Source: Candidatus Aminicenantota bacterium (GTDB taxonomy: Bacteria > Acidobacteriota > UBA4820 > DSQY01). Taken from it: a stretch of DNA of 7,866 bases. Positions 6,126-7,866 of the stretch are shown piece after piece. The notes beneath the pieces are model-generated. The model was not told the origin of the DNA and searched no databases. It saw only the letters and a program-made list of their open reading frames with translations. The translations under genes and the position numbers were made by a program. The stretch is from assembly GCA_027365515.1 (NCBI GenBank), contig DAHXMK010000153.1, forward strand, positions 1-7,866, given 5' to 3'. Every line of letters begins with the position of its first letter. The stretch's first letter is position 1.

Positions 6126-6150
6126 TTCGGCCGGTGGAACCGGCCGCTAC
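6126..6150. repeat. Dispersed REP-like right hairpin
   Basis: It has the TTCGGCC lead and GGCCGCTAC end of the array's right hairpins, but a different perfect 8-bp stem, CGGCCGGT/ACCGGCCG (6128-6135 with 6139-6146), around a 3-base loop. The ends are conserved while the stem changes in a paired way. Confidence 0.8.
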
Positions 6151-6168
6151 AAAGGCTATCCCCCCGCC

Positions 6169-6192
6169 GTAGCGGCCGCATCCCTGCGGCCG
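6169..6192. repeat. Dispersed REP-like left hairpin
   Basis: It starts GTAGCGGCC, as the left halves of the array units do. An 8-bp perfect stem, CGGCCGCA/TGCGGCCG (6173-6180 with 6185-6192), encloses a 4-base loop. It lies 18 bases after the preceding right hairpin, so the pair resembles a junction between two consecutive array units. It is probably a second insertion site of the same repeat family, between the aminotransferase and ATPase genes. Confidence 0.75.
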
Positions 6193-6250
6193 ATGCGTCT
6201 AATAACTCAAAACCATTTTCGCCATTCTCAATTCGCAATTCTTGATCCCC

Positions 6251-7384
<1,134 letters not shown>

Positions 7385-7390
7385 TGAGTT

Positions 7391-7398
7391 CTCACCTT
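7391..7398 (-). promoter_or_regulatory. Ribosome binding site of the aminotransferase gene
   Basis: AAGGTGAG on the minus strand, 6 bases before the ATG at 7384, is a good Shine-Dalgarno match at good spacing. It confirms the start that gives the family-typical N-terminus. Confidence 0.65.
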
Positions 7399-7424
7399 GT
7401 CAGCTCAGATTGCATTTCGGACAA

Positions 7425-7866
7425 CTATCCGCGGTATTCGGGGAAAAAGCCAGGGGCTGACGACCAGTCCCCCCCCGCCCGCCGCTCCCATGCAGCGCGT
7501 GCATTCTTCAGACGTTCGTAAGCCTTCTCATCAAAGATGATCTGGCCGGTGCAAAACGGAACTTCGCCCTTGGGAGCGAAAGAGAGCTTGTAGCGATAGA
7601 TGCCATCCTCGCCGCCGTATCCGCCGCCGAGAACATAGGCGCGCTTCCCCTGCCGCCGTCCCCAAAGAATCACCTCGTGCTTCAGAAGATCGTTGGGCCG
7701 CATCTGGAACGCCTCGGCCCTTGTGCCGCCAAGGAATGAATAGATGTGCTGGCGAGAAACGAGGACAAGCTCTGTAGAAACCACCGTGTCACCAGATAGG
7801 GCGTGAAAGAACATGAACTGGCCGTTCAGGTTCGTGCATATCCTCTCGAAAAACTCGCGAGGGAAG
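7425..7866 (-). CDS. FemAB/GNAT-like acyltransferase, C-terminal part (cut by window edge)
   Basis: The frame is open to the window edge, so the 5' part is missing; 146 C-terminal residues are visible. They look like the second GNAT half of the FemAB/Acetyltransf_6 group. LNGQFMFFHALSGDTVVSTE is followed by YSFLGGTRAEAFQMRPNDLL, in which the GGT and RPND-LL elements are typical. YVLGGGYGGEDGIYRYKLSF comes next, then PFCTGQIIFDEKAYERL. Members of this group add amino acids to peptidoglycan precursors or acylate polysaccharides and amino sugars. The aminotransferase starts 40 bases downstream, so cotranscription is likely and an acyl transfer onto the amino sugar or its glycan is an attractive idea. 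The true substrate is unknown. The internal ATG at 7814 is not the start, because clearly family-like sequence continues upstream of it. Confidence 0.82.
   Translation of the reverse strand, partial: FPREFFERICTNLNGQFMFFHALSGDTVVSTELVLVSRQHIYSFLGGTRAEAFQMRPNDLLKHEVILWGRRQGKRAYVLGGGYGGEDGIYRYKLSFAPKGEVPFCTGQIIFDEKAYERLKNARAAWERRAGGDWSSAPGFFPEYRG

Overview
The window is a GC-rich stretch of bacterial DNA in which every supported gene lies on the minus strand, so transcription runs from high to low coordinates. The theme is surface-glycan biosynthesis, interrupted by accessory material. No taxonomic marker is present. The GC content, the large repeat-linked RAYT transposase gene and the mixture of families suit a large-genome Gram-negative-type bacterium, possibly from an uncultivated lineage, but I cannot name a phylum.

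From right to left: (i) 7866-7425 is the C-terminal part of a FemAB/GNAT-like acyltransferase, cut by the window edge. (ii) 7384-6251 is a DegT/StrS-family sugar aminotransferase closely resembling PglE. (iii) 6250-6031 is intergenic and holds two repeat hairpins of the family found at the left end, a further stem-loop and a candidate promoter. (iv) 6030-4861 is an AAA_14/DUF4143 ATPase unrelated to glycans. (v) 4860-4602 is a decayed stretch ending in the last 45 or so codons of a second, diverged PglE-like aminotransferase. (vi) 4580-4011 is a small membrane protein resembling the S component of an ECF transporter. (vii) 3889-1994 is a membrane-anchored PglF/WbpM/CapD-type UDP-GlcNAc 4,6-dehydratase. 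(viii) 1992-814 is a family-5 nucleotidyltransferase-like protein, one base after the dehydratase stop. (ix) 817-549 is an array of double-hairpin palindromic repeats. (x) 482-48 is a REP-associated tyrosine transposase (RAYT), with another copy of the repeat at 1-29.

The dehydratase and the aminotransferase would act in sequence: UDP-GlcNAc to the 4-keto-6-deoxy sugar, then to the 4-amino-4,6-dideoxy sugar, as in the first two steps of UDP-bacillosamine synthesis. The N-acetyltransferase (PglD) and priming transferase (PglC) that would complete that route are not seen here. The acyltransferase and the nucleotidyltransferase-like gene are plausible partners in the same locus, but their exact reactions are unknown.

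The most noteworthy material is the repeat/transposase pair. The 59-bp repeat has two stems with compensatory base changes between copies. Its conserved ends carry the stop codon of the nucleotidyltransferase gene, and a shorter related motif carries that of the RAYT. A dispersed pair of the same family, with different stem sequences, separates the aminotransferase from the ATPase. The second point of interest is the truncated aminotransferase remnant on the far side of the ATPase, which points to past rearrangement of this glycan locus.
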